From Hedera helix (Eukaryota; Streptophyta; Magnoliopsida; Apiales; Araliaceae), in NCBI GenBank assembly GCA_947179155.2, contig OX359280.1, positions 16,106,165 to 16,170,164 on the forward strand: a stretch of 64,000 nucleotides of DNA, in the 5' to 3' direction. Shown here one piece after another: positions 1-9,960 of this stretch. The position numbers and the translations under genes are program-made. The notes under the pieces were generated by a model. It was given only the letters and a program-made list of their open reading frames with translations, was not told the DNA's origin and did not search any database. The first letter of the stretch is position 1; every line of letters starts with the position of its first letter.

Positions 1-430
1 ATAGTTAAACTAAAATAATTATAAACTTAAAATTGACATAAATTTATTAAATTCAAATAAATACAATTATAAACTAATAAAAACATATCACTATATAAAA
101 TATTTATTATATTTAAAAATTAAATAAATAACATCAATTTTCAGTTAACTTTAAAATGTTGGAATCAACATAATTACTTTTAGTGTTGATTGTATATCTA
201 AATTCAAAGTACAGGGTGTTTAACAACAGAGTGTGCCACACTACCACGTTTAAAACCTCACTAATCATTCATCAATTACAAAAAATTATTTACTCATACA
301 TACACTGAAATAAATTTTGTTTAAAACAGGTACAGTATCATGAAATGTACCAGCCAAATGCCTTAGTGTGTGTCTATATATATATATATATGACTTGGTT
401 CAAGGACATAACTCCTTAAATAACATACCA
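1..430. other. AT-rich intergenic DNA, no gene seen
   Basis: AT-rich sequence with a short (TA)n tract near 377-391. Reading frames are short and show no recognisable domain. No transposon ends could be fixed. Confidence 0.6.
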
Positions 431-606
431 AGCATACCCTTTTTAGCGACGGATCCGGCGACGGTTTGGTCCATTGCCATAAGTTCGTCTGTCGCTAAAA
501 CTTTTAGCGACGGACAACATATCGCGACGGACAAACATATAGTGACGGACGAACCTATGACGACGGACCAAACTGTCGCCGGGTCCGTCGCTAAATGGGG
601 TATGCT
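431..606. mobile_element. Foldback (MITE-like) element with GCGACGG repeats
   Basis: The two halves are imperfect inverted copies. The left end reads AGCATACCC then TTTTAGCGACGGATCCGGCG; the right end, reverse complemented, reads AGCATACCCC then ATTTAGCGACGGACCCGGCG. The arms extend about 80 bp, so nearly the whole element folds into one hairpin. The motif GCGACGGA/C recurs throughout. Motifs like this occur in subterminal regions of some plant CACTA- and Mutator-type elements, but no CACTA terminus or clear target duplication is visible, so the superfamily is open. No coding capacity. Confidence 0.65.
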
Positions 607-641
607 AGATATGTCTTTTAAGGAGGTATGATCTAGAACTT

Positions 642-643
<2 letters not shown>

Positions 644-715
<72 letters not shown>
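644..715. repeat. (CT)n(TA)n microsatellite
   Basis: A pure CT run passes directly into a pure TA run. It abuts the left end of the next long-TIR element, so the target site of that element cannot be read cleanly. Confidence 0.95.
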
Positions 716-717
<2 letters not shown>

Positions 718-1732
718 AACTGATTTATTGCCAACGTTATAAAAATAAGGTTATTCTTACAACAAATCTCAGTCGTATACTTGCAGATCGAATGGTTATG
801 ATTACTCATGTCCGCAATTTAATATGGGGATTCATCAGTTTAATTCTGCGAACGAAAAAATTATCTAAAATACCCCTTTCTTCTATCTGTAGTCTAAGGC
901 CCGTCCGTAGTTTAATATTGCGAACGTTGTTTAGCGTCCGCAGTATTAAACTACGGACTCTGAGTATGTCTCCATAGTCCATGCTCGCACTGGAATGCTT
1001 TTAACTTCGATTCAAGCACCATGAAATGCTTATGAATATTTTTACAATCTAATTGCACCTTTCTTTGTCTTCATCATCAACATCATGATACTCATAATCC
1101 TCCTCTGGCACCGAATGTAATTGGACCTCCTTCGCCATCACCTTCACAACTCTGCCACCACAAAAAGCACCACCACCGCCATCCTTTTCAGCAGGATAAT
1201 AACCCCAAATGAGTAAGAATTATATACCAGTGAGCAAAGGATTCAACAATCGCGCAAGTAGTTGGTGTTTCCCTATGAACTACATCAAAACTCGTAAAGT
1301 TCAAATCAACTACAAAATCAGATTGCTCGTCGTGCTTGTTTTTAATAGCACGAAGAACTGATCAAGATCCAACGAAAACTGATGATGCTTCGAAGATCAA
1401 AAGCAGCAGAGCGAGAAGCATAACGAATGAATCAGCTACCTTACCTACTTGACTTTTCAGTAATAAAACCGGGCCGATGATATGTCATCCACAATTTAAT
1501 ATTGCAGAGCTCAAGAAACTTTTAAAAAAAATATTTTCTCATATCTAGCGTCCGCAGTTTAATTATGCAGACGGTACGGGGTATTTTAGTAACATTTTCG
1601 TCTGCAGAAGTAAATTACAGAATCTCCCATATTAAATTGCGAACGGGAGTAATCCTAACAGTTCGATTCGCGGATAGACGACTAAGATATGTTTTAACCT
1701 TATTTTTACAACGTTGACTATGGACCAGTTTC
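716..1732. mobile_element. Long-terminal-inverted-repeat DNA element, Mutator-like?
   Basis: The first ~165 bp (from GGAACTGATTTATTGCCAAC) matches the reverse complement of the last ~165 bp (GAAACTGGTCCATAGTCAAC) at roughly 75-80% by eye. Both arms share AACGTT(A/G)TAAAAATAAGG and CGCAATTTAATATGGGA. Further inside, short palindromes built from GTCCG(C/T)AGTTTAAT recur (about 905-955 and 1550-1600). Long TIRs with a unique centre are typical of Mutator-like elements. A 9-bp duplication cannot be confirmed because both flanks are microsatellites. The centre (about 980-1480) is less AT-rich and may be captured gene sequence. Confidence 0.55.
1049..1219 (-). pseudogene. Possible captured exon inside the long-TIR element
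   Basis: On the minus strand a 56-codon open stretch ends at a TAG stop (1049-1051). It reads through a glycine run (DGGGGAFCGGR), a basic stretch (RVVKVMAKEV) and a strongly acidic tail (EEDYEYHDVDDEDKE). It is much less AT-rich than its surroundings. No start codon or domain family is recognised. It resembles the end of a host exon more than a transposon protein, which suggests a Pack-MULE-like capture, but it could also be chance. Confidence 0.3.
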
Positions 1733-1739
1733 TAAATCT

Positions 1740-1772
1740 ATACACACACACACACACACACAAACACACACA
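1740..1772. repeat. (CA)n microsatellite
   Basis: An ACACAC run broken by a single CAAACA. It lies directly outside the right end of the long-TIR element. Confidence 0.9.
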
Positions 1773-2007
1773 CTTACTCTATTTTGAATTATAAGATCGT
1801 TATTAACTTTATAAAAGTCATTTTAAGACATTTTCAAATTTAAGATTGACGCGATTTATTTAAATTTTCAAAAATAATAAATCTTGTAAATAGTAGCACT
1901 TTTTAGGTAATTTATGATATTCATAATTGTATTGACATAAACTAAATGAATCAATCTCAATTTTGAATTTAAAGATACTTGAAATTGACTTTTAGAAAGT
2001 CAATATT
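1773..2007. other. AT-rich spacer, nothing recognised
   Basis: No coding frame, inverted repeat or transposon end was found in this AT-rich stretch. Confidence 0.6.
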
Positions 2008-2585
2008 TGTAAGACCCGATAAAACTTTAAATATATTTTAACACATTAATTGAATTTTATTTTATTTAGGTCAAATTAGTTATTAATTTACATGGGCTAA
2101 TAATAAGTATTAGTAATTTAGTAAAATTGGGCCTTAAAATTTATTGGGTCTAATTTATATTTTTGTACTAAATCCTATTAAATATTAGGAGGATTAATAA
2201 CATATATCAATAACTAATTAAAACATAACTATATTCGCAATACTATTGATATGAACGGACAGAATCGAAGTGGGCATGCAAAATGAGGAAATCATCAAAT
2301 TCGAGTATTCGACAAAATCAACTTAGTAAGTGATTACTACTTTTATATAGTTAGATGTATTATGTAAAAAGTTCGTGGAATGATGAGAACACTAAAATAC
2401 ATAATCTATATATATAATGTAATGCGCGATTGATGTTTAATTGGTTTATTAGAGTGTGTATAGGTATGGATAGGTTATCATAGGTAACAACAAGAGATGG
2501 GTAATATTTATCGACTATTAAATATCTATATCCAGGTTGGTTGCTATTAGTTTAAATATATTAGTTATACGGTATATAGTAAGTA

Positions 2586-3799
2586 GAGTTGCACAAAAGG
2601 TTTGGCCTTAATCTAGCTTAGGCCTAGCTTGAAAAAGTCTAACTTGAAGGCCCCAAAGAGGCCACATTTTCTAGCTTGTGGCCTGGCCTGGAAAAAAGCC
2701 CTAACCTGTGCCTAGCCTGCAAGCCTAGTCACCAACCACTAGCCCAACCTAAATAAAATACTTAAGAGCAGCCCAAATGCACCATCTTTTCTTATTCTTG
2801 GACCCATCAGTTCAGTTTAGCTTCTCCTTTTTTTCCTTTCATTCTCTCCATCAGACCCAACAATCCCTTCACCCTCCTCATCACTTTCCCTAATCACTTC
2901 AATTTGGAACGCCTAATTCACTCTGCCATAATCCAACCCCAAACCTTAACATAATTAGAACTCTAATTCTGCCTCACCATCCCCGGATTCAGCAACCACC
3001 TCATGTGGCAATTGCTGCACAACTCATTTGCTCCAATGTGGGTTCATCAAGCCTTCAGATGTGTAATCCAAGCACTCGTCAATTCGTTTCGTTACTCACC
3101 ACTGAATCAGAGACCCATTATATTACGACCCTTTATTCTCATTCCATAACCTCTTTTGGGTTTGATCCGACTAGTTACCAACATTAAATAATCCAAGCAA
3201 AAGCAAACTACTAAAGCAGGAGCAAAACAGAAAAGGTATGAAGTTTTAATATGATGTATTTCCTGGTGGTGAAATATGTGTATCTAGGCTTTCTCTTTCG
3301 ATTCTGGACTTTCATCTTAATGAAAATAACATTGATGCTCCATGGAAACAGGTAATGTTTGTTCTGCTAGACATTATCTGAGTATTAATTTCTTTCTATA
3401 TATTATCTTGGATCGTGTGCTGAAAGCTTGTACTGTTTAGGTGCTTGGATATTATCATTCAAAAGTTCATCCTAGATAATCCTCTTCAAAAGCATTGAAG
3501 CTGGAGTTAGAAGATGTCAGGCCACATCCATCAATCCCTCTTGAGGAGTATCGGTACGCATTCTTCTTCATTAGAGCAATATTATGTGGTTGTTTCATAT
3601 TTCTCTAGTATGCTCCCAGTTGTCTTCTTCTTTCCAACCCGTCGTGACCATGGTTGGACCGGCCTAGCCTGGCCTAGGCAACAGGCTCATTAAGACCACC
3701 ATTTTAGTCGGCAAGTCCGACCTGACCTGACGTGGTAAACAGTTAAAGCTTGATAGACCTAGACCGTGCCGGGCCAGGCAGCTTATTTGTTCACTACTA
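2586..3799. mobile_element. hAT-like non-autonomous element carrying gene sequence
   Basis: Direct repeats AGTAAGTA flank the unit at 2578-2585 and 3800-3807, matching the 8-bp duplication typical of hAT. The termini (TAGAGTTGCACAAA and, reverse complemented, TAGTAGTGAACAAA) match at about 10 of 14 positions and resemble hAT TIRs. Subterminal regions are rich in GGCC(T)/GGCCTAGC motifs in inverted orientation (2600-2740 and 3655-3780). No transposase is present. The interior (about 2770-3550) is less AT-rich and contains an F-box-associated protein fragment, so the element appears to have captured host gene sequence. Confidence 0.7.
3005..3187 (+). pseudogene. F-box-associated domain gene fragment
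   Basis: The 60-codon frame contains LICSNVGSSSLQMCNPSTRQ followed by a short gap and SFGFDPTSYQH. This order (L-I-C...CNPSTRQ...GFDP) is characteristic of the F-box-associated interaction region found C-terminal to plant F-box domains. In the family this region helps SCF ubiquitin ligases select substrates. The frame upstream (CAACCACCTCATGTG) is open without a start, there is no F-box motif nearby, and the frame stops soon after GFDP. It is a captured fragment, not a gene. Family assignment is moderate because the match is short. Confidence 0.5.
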
Positions 3800-4021
3800 A
3801 GTAAGTATCATGATGATAATATAAGTTAGTACTAGGTAGTAAACACTAAACTCCTTGTATTTCATTTATAATTTACATAGTAAAGGTTGTATATATTTTT
3901 AAATCATTAATGGTGTTTAATTTTTTTTCAAGAATTATTAAATCTAAACATTATTTTCATTAAGCTTGTAAATTATTTATTTATTTAATTTATTCCTTTT
4001 GTTTATTCTGAATAAAGGAAG

Positions 4022-7000
4022 TGTGACGCCCCGAGATCCCGACCTTCCTTAATTCTATCCAACTATGTCTGGATCTCATAAACAATAGCTTTAAGCCATA
4101 ATTTAAAATCATTATGCAACTTACACAACGATCTCGTGCGTTAAACTTAACCATTAATCCTTTAATACCTTTTTAATTGACTATAAATGCGGTCCATATT
4201 TTTTTTCTCTTTTTATTTTTTTATTTTTATAAACACTTTATCTTACATCCCTTATCTGCCTCAGGATCGTAATATTCATTTACCAATCATTAGAACTTAG
4301 GTCAAATATTAATTAATTGCAACCGAGTCTATTTCGTTTTATAATCATATAGAATTTATGATTTAACTTAATCTATAATTAAAATTCGCCATGAACTATT
4401 CATACATGGCTCTGTCCAAATATACCTATTATGTACCTGTTCCTATTCACAAACAGACATTTATCATATCTATATTCATACAAGTATCAACATACACAAG
4501 TCTGTACCCTCCATAACCATCCATACATTATCATACTTGCTTAACCTGTTTATATACAGCTGTAGCATATACATGAGTTTATTACATGTCAACTTGACTA
4601 AACATAATATGTCAACTATATCATTTATATTCTCTCTCTGGAATATACATATATGTACATATATTTCCCTGAATTTACAAATCATTCATTTCTTAATACA
4701 ATCATGGTTTAAAATTTAAAACCAGCTTATTACATAACTTTGACATACAACAAATCTCTTCATGTATAATAATGCATTCGTCCCCTTTTACCTTTAGCGT
4801 CACCGAAACCACCGGCCTTCTTATTCTTTACCTGAAATGTTAGTTAATAGCAAGAGTGAGCATAAAACTCAGTAAGTAATTCAGTTAACACCTTACATGC
4901 TTATAGTTTATATCAATGCGTCATGCATCCTTTACTTATCATGCTATGCTTAATATCACATATTGCATTTAACAGTTAGATCACATAATGACACGGAGTA
5001 CCCATTTCAACTATCACATAGTTCACGTAGTACAATTAGTACACTTAAGTCTGAAAAACTTGCCTAGTTAGCATTTAATTACACTTAACCTTTACTGCGT
5101 CTTTTTGCCTTTATATCTTTCCATGCATCGACTTGCTACATTGAGTGTTATCTGTAAACATACAATCTATATATATCATTATAGGATCATAGCTTATATA
5201 CCTTATCGAACTTAATCTATAATTGCTTAACCATTAATCTCTATTCATTACACATTTGATGTATTATACCTTATGTAGGTTTATAATACATCCTTATCTT
5301 ATTCCCGACCTTTTTCATAACTCATAACGCGTTTTGGCTTTGCTTTAGGCATGTTATGTTATGCCATTCATTATTTCATTAAACCTTGACAGCCTTTATT
5401 TTGGTCATTCTTTATTATCTAGGGTTTACATAACTCATTCTTATCATTCTATATCAAAAACATTTCATTTTTGGTACCTTTAATTTTTTTTTCATTTTTC
5501 AGAACACTGCGCCCCGGCGCAGTGTTTTCTCCTTCCAATCTCACTGGCCGCGAAAAGCTTGTAACTGTGAATAATAACAATGCGCCCCGGCACAGTGTTT
5601 AGTGTAAAACAATACGCTGGTCGCACAGTCCTGCAGTCCAGAACTTTTGATTTTTGCTGCTGCTTTGGTGATTTTTAACTCTTTCACCACACATCCAATT
5701 AGCACCAAATTTGGAATAGTGCCTAGACCTTACTACATAGTATTTTACAAAATTTGGTGACTTCTCAAAATCAGTGCAAAACTAGTCCATAGGAGGGCTA
5801 TTCAACTCAATTCAACACTTAGACAAATTTTAAACTTCAAAACTCACTTTTTTCCAACTTCGTGATTTTTAGCCATTTGCCTTAAAATTTAATTCTAACA
5901 CTTGACATAGCTTACATAGGTCGTATATGACATGTCTAGGCCTTTCAAACCATTAAATTATACCCGAGGTGGGTTTTGTCCATAAAAGTTCGTTTAGGGT
6001 CGAAACGATCGTTTTCGATTGTTTGAAACTCATTTTCAATCAAATTTTCATCCCTTGATTACCAAATCAACGTATACACGTGTAATAACATAAACCTAAC
6101 TCATTTGACTTCATTTCACCTTTAATATTTCAAAATTGCTAAAAATCACACTTTGACAGCATTTTGCAAAATTTTCAATTTCAAAAGTTTAAACTCAACT
6201 TAAACTCTCTTTCAATCCTTGACTCTATACACCACATAGGCTACCAAAAACTCATTTAACAACTATACAAGTCCATATAACTTCTAACTGCACATTCTAA
6301 TGCACTTTACAGATTACGAATTGGTTAAATGGCAAATTATAGCCTAATATTGTACTTTACTCCAACAATTCATGCTTTTCAAGTATGCTTGAATCTTTAA
6401 AGATATCTAGCATGCAATCTCTCATGCATCAAACATGTTTAACCTTCCAAAATAGGTTTTCATCAAATCTAGCAACACATAATGTATGATCATGCCTTAA
6501 ATCATTATTTCTAACTTGAATTCATGTATGAAAGGTGCACCACCTTTGTTCTACCACTTTCAAGCCTAGGGTTTCATCATATACCAAACTTACAGCATGT
6601 AACTCACATAACCTTTACATCTAATCATGTATTCTTGCATGGCTATACATAAATCCCAACTTTAAACACTTAGAACACACAAATACTAAATATTAAGGCT
6701 TAACATCATTATATCTTCATGTAGGTCTCTTTTTTTCTTAGTATGAAGCTTCATAAAGCTTGATCATCCATTTTTCATGGCTTTGTATGCTTCTCTTGTA
6801 CCCTTTTTCCAGCAATCTCTTGGACTCTCTATGAAACCCTAGCTTCCTTATTCTTTTCTCTCTTGCTAGCTCACCTTTGAAAATAAGAAGTGCTGATAAC
6901 TTAAGCTTATACATACCAAATATATACATACATATATTAAAACTCAATCTCCAACACTTAACCATTCCTTGGTTAAGTTAACCTATATAGAGTTAAGGTC

Positions 7001-8341
7001 ACTTTGGACATTTCACTTGACTAAACAAGGGTATAATCGTCATTAACCTAACATAGGATACCAAGGTCATTTCTCCACATGTCAAGGGCATTATCGTCTT
7101 TAACCATCAAATTTAGAGAATTTATTCTTTTTAATTCAAAATTTGCTCTATTTTGCACCAATTCAAGTCCATTTTAAACTAAAGTTGTTTCATCATACTT
7201 AAATTTTATTCCTCATCAATATAATCCATACTTTACTTGTCCCATAACACCTGTCACATTTCCAAATACTAAATTTCGTCAATCAAATATAATAATTTAC
7301 ACTAAATATAAATTTGCATAATATTCCATACTTAATTTTTCTACAAACCCATTTTGGTCCCCTATTCCATTCATTTCACTTTTCGACATCTCAAATAGTC
7401 GAATACTCACTTTGTCCATAAACCACTTCCTCGAGAAGTGAACCTCGATTGGATTACCAAAATTCATCGTCCTTTATCCTTTTAACTCATAAAAGCATTA
7501 TTACAACTTTAACGTCCTTTCACTTATTTATTTCACTCACATAAGCCACTTCTTAACATACATGGAATCTACGTTCCTTATACTCATATTTACGAGTATT
7601 ACCTTTTTGTCTTTACACATCGTATCATGATTATCTTATTTCCATCATTTAATATTAATTTCCTTAACAAATTCCATAAATACACATATCATGCACTTAA
7701 TCTCCCACAAATCCTTAATAAACCAATTTGATCACACGATTCTTTCTTCACTACACTTACATACTCAGTTTAACTTATCATCCTCATACCATCGTCTCTC
7801 CAGGCCTATAACATAAGCTTAATTTACATGTACTATCCTTATTTACATAATTTTTTTTTAACTTTAACTCTTCTTTTTATATTCGATTACATATACATAT
7901 ACACATATTTATACCATCAATCTATTATCGACCGACACCTAATATCGCGTCTTAGAATAATTTCTTCAGATTATCCTATTGTGGGTATTACAATCAATAA
8001 CTCATCTTAGTTCCATTATATCACCATTTGATCATCAAAATTCATATTCATTATTATTCCATCATATCTCAAGTCTCTCAGACACTTCAAATCTCTAACT
8101 GATCCATATACCTTCTATAGACCCTTATTTATCAAGAGTCCCTTTATACCATTTTAACCACATAGGTCCCTCTTTATCTTATCAACCACACAGGTCACAT
8201 CTATCACATTTATCACATAATAATTCACATTAAACACTTATCATTATATTCTATTCTTCAAATCTAGGTTTTATCACATATCCTTTACTTAATTCATCAT
8301 AATCCTCATTTGGAATTCTTATAAAATTCTGGGGTGTCACA
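4022..8341 (-). mobile_element. 4.3-kb solo LTR, chromovirus (Tekay/Del) type
   Basis: Perfect 5-bp duplications GGAAG lie at 4017-4021 and 8342-8346. The ends are TGTGACGCCCCGAG and TTCTGGGGTGTCACA. Read on the minus strand it begins TGTGACACCCCAGAATTTT and ends TCGGGGCGTCACA, the same layout as the LTRs of the chromovirus at 38236, so it is in minus orientation. It is wholly non-coding. It holds GC-rich palindromes near 5503-5600 and a block of 'GGTCATTT...AAGGGCATTATCG'-like near-repeats around 6990-7110 that is also seen in the LTR at 33944. Confidence 0.85.
5503..5600. repeat. Pair of GC-rich palindromes inside the solo LTR
   Basis: AACACTGCGCC and GGCGCAGTGTT form a perfect 11-bp stem with a 2-base loop at 5503-5526. 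A second, mismatched copy of the same palindrome lies at about 5575-5600. Both stand out sharply against AT-rich surroundings and are about 1.5 kb from the LTR 3' end. Confidence 0.85.
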
Positions 8342-8387
8342 GGAAGTATAACGAGTATTATTTGGAATATAATTTCTGGGTATTACA

Positions 8388-8636
8388 TTATTTACTCCAG
8401 GTACGAATTCCGTGTTTCTTCAACGACACTCCTTTATATTTTAATTTGTTCATTTGGTTTATCATTAGAATTCATCTATTGTTTTTTATGATTGTTCCTT
8501 ATCAAGTTCATAAGATAGTTTTATTTTGGCGTTGGTATTTATAACTCATATTTGTACTCCTTGAACTAGTTTATCATATTTAATATTCATTTGATTTTAT
8601 AAAAATGTACATGTTAATATATTTTTGGAGATATTG
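8388..8636. other. Spacer, no gene seen
   Basis: AT-rich DNA between the solo LTR and the Copia-type LTR, with no recognisable coding or repeat structure. Confidence 0.55.
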
Positions 8637-9891
8637 TGTTGACAATTCATTTCGGTTTAACACATACATATTGAAAGTAGTATGCCCTTAAGCCAGTTAC
8701 ATTTGATGTAATAACATATTCTTTGTAATCTTATTAATTTAATTAATAAAAGAGTAATTATTTAATGGTGTTCATTTATCCATGTTTAATTGGTTGAATT
8801 AATTAATGTGATAAACCCATAGTTTTTTAGAAATACTTTTAGAATCATGATATTGATCATGCTAATGAGATTTACACTTTAGATAGCTCAAAACTAAAGT
8901 ATTCATAATCACATGATCGCTAATGTGGGGTTAATCGATTCGGATAAATTTGTACATACTATATTTACTCTTTAGAAGATGATGATTGATCTCATAATCA
9001 TTTGTATGCAGTCACCAAAGCAAGTATATAGATGATTATTGAAGAATAAGTTCACTGAACGTGACTTACTTAAAGGAATATCTAATTGAGTTTTACTTAT
9101 TTTTCAATAGGAGCTCCTAAAGTGATAGTAGTACATGTGATCCTTGGACTTGAGATCATCATAGTACCTTGTGTATTCTGAGTTATACTTCGTCATATTC
9201 CTTAAGACTTGTTGATATATCAAAGGGTATGTTCGAATATAATAAAGTGTACATGGAGGTAGGTGAATGATCAACAAAAGATTTACCACTTCCAAGTAAA
9301 TGGAGAGAATGTCATATGTAATTTGATAAATGACAACTCAGAAATCCCTAGGCAGGGTTGAATGAAAATTAGAAAGGAGTTTCTAATTTATATTAACAAG
9401 AGTTGTGCATTTGATTGAAATGCATATGATCAAATAAAATAAAACTTGACAGTAATTTCATGTCTAATATTTGATTGGGACATTGTATGATAAAATTATT
9501 GAATTATACGGTAGCTATTTACTGAATAAGTTCTTTGTGATTAAACATTGGTTTCATATTATTCAAAAAGTCATTTTATATGCTAAGACGTCTCACTCTT
9601 ATTGTTGAATAAATATATTTATTTATTTTGAATTAAAGGAGTTTAGTTCATGATAAATAATATTAGAATGGTTCTAATTTATTTATTCTACAAACGGTAT
9701 AATATTGAACCTAAAGGGTCACACCATAAAAGAGAAATATCTGTTTTAGAAGTAGATAACTTAATAGTAATAATTAATTAAGTATATTTAATTTATACTA
9801 TAATGATAAAATAAATTAAATAACTTAATATTTATAATTAAGTATTTTAAAAATACTAATTATAAATTAATACGAGTACTATTATTATTAC

Positions 9892-9957
<66 letters not shown>
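8637..9957 (+). mobile_element. Copia-type LTR, left part (continues at 29464)
   Basis: This is the first two-thirds of an LTR of about 1.97 kb. The start is placed at TGTTGACAATTC because the far end (30105) is CCAACA, which would pair with it. The segment 8.69-9.95 kb matches the reverse complement of 30.77-31.6 kb, which supports its identity. It ends in a long (ATT)n run (about 9885-9957), where the Tat element inserted. The start coordinate is uncertain by a few tens of bases. Copia assignment rests on the iMet-type PBS after 30105 and the LTR layout, not on coding sequence. Confidence 0.6.

Positions 9958-9960
<3 letters not shown>
9885..9960. repeat. (ATT)n microsatellite
   Basis: About 25 ATT units. 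The reverse-complement equivalent is an (ATA)n run at 30775-30843 in the inverted LTR copy, so the repeat was part of the ancestral LTR. Confidence 0.95.

Larger units (their letters stand above)
2008..8387 (-). mobile_element. Solo LTR split by two later insertions
   Basis: The left end is TGTAAGACCCGATAAAAC and the right end is TTTCTGGGTATTACA, giving inverted-repeat-like TG...CA termini. Flanking pentamers are ATATT (2003-2007) and TTATT (8388-8392), a target duplication with one mismatch. Removing the hAT element (2586-3807) and the solo LTR with its duplication (4022-8346) leaves about 833 bp. The ends resemble the chromovirus-type LTRs further right; the start/end pattern suggests minus orientation. 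No internal region is present, so it is a solo LTR formed by LTR-LTR recombination. Confidence 0.65.

Noticed and set aside
9104..9295. Frame resembling 31440-31628 (shared ADLIYQQVLRNMTKYN-like part)
   Set aside because: The similarity is due to the inverted Copia LTR copies, not to a conserved gene.
9885..9960. Possible CRISPR-like or satellite array
   Set aside because: It is a simple (ATT)n microsatellite; no spacers or repeats of CRISPR type exist anywhere in the window.
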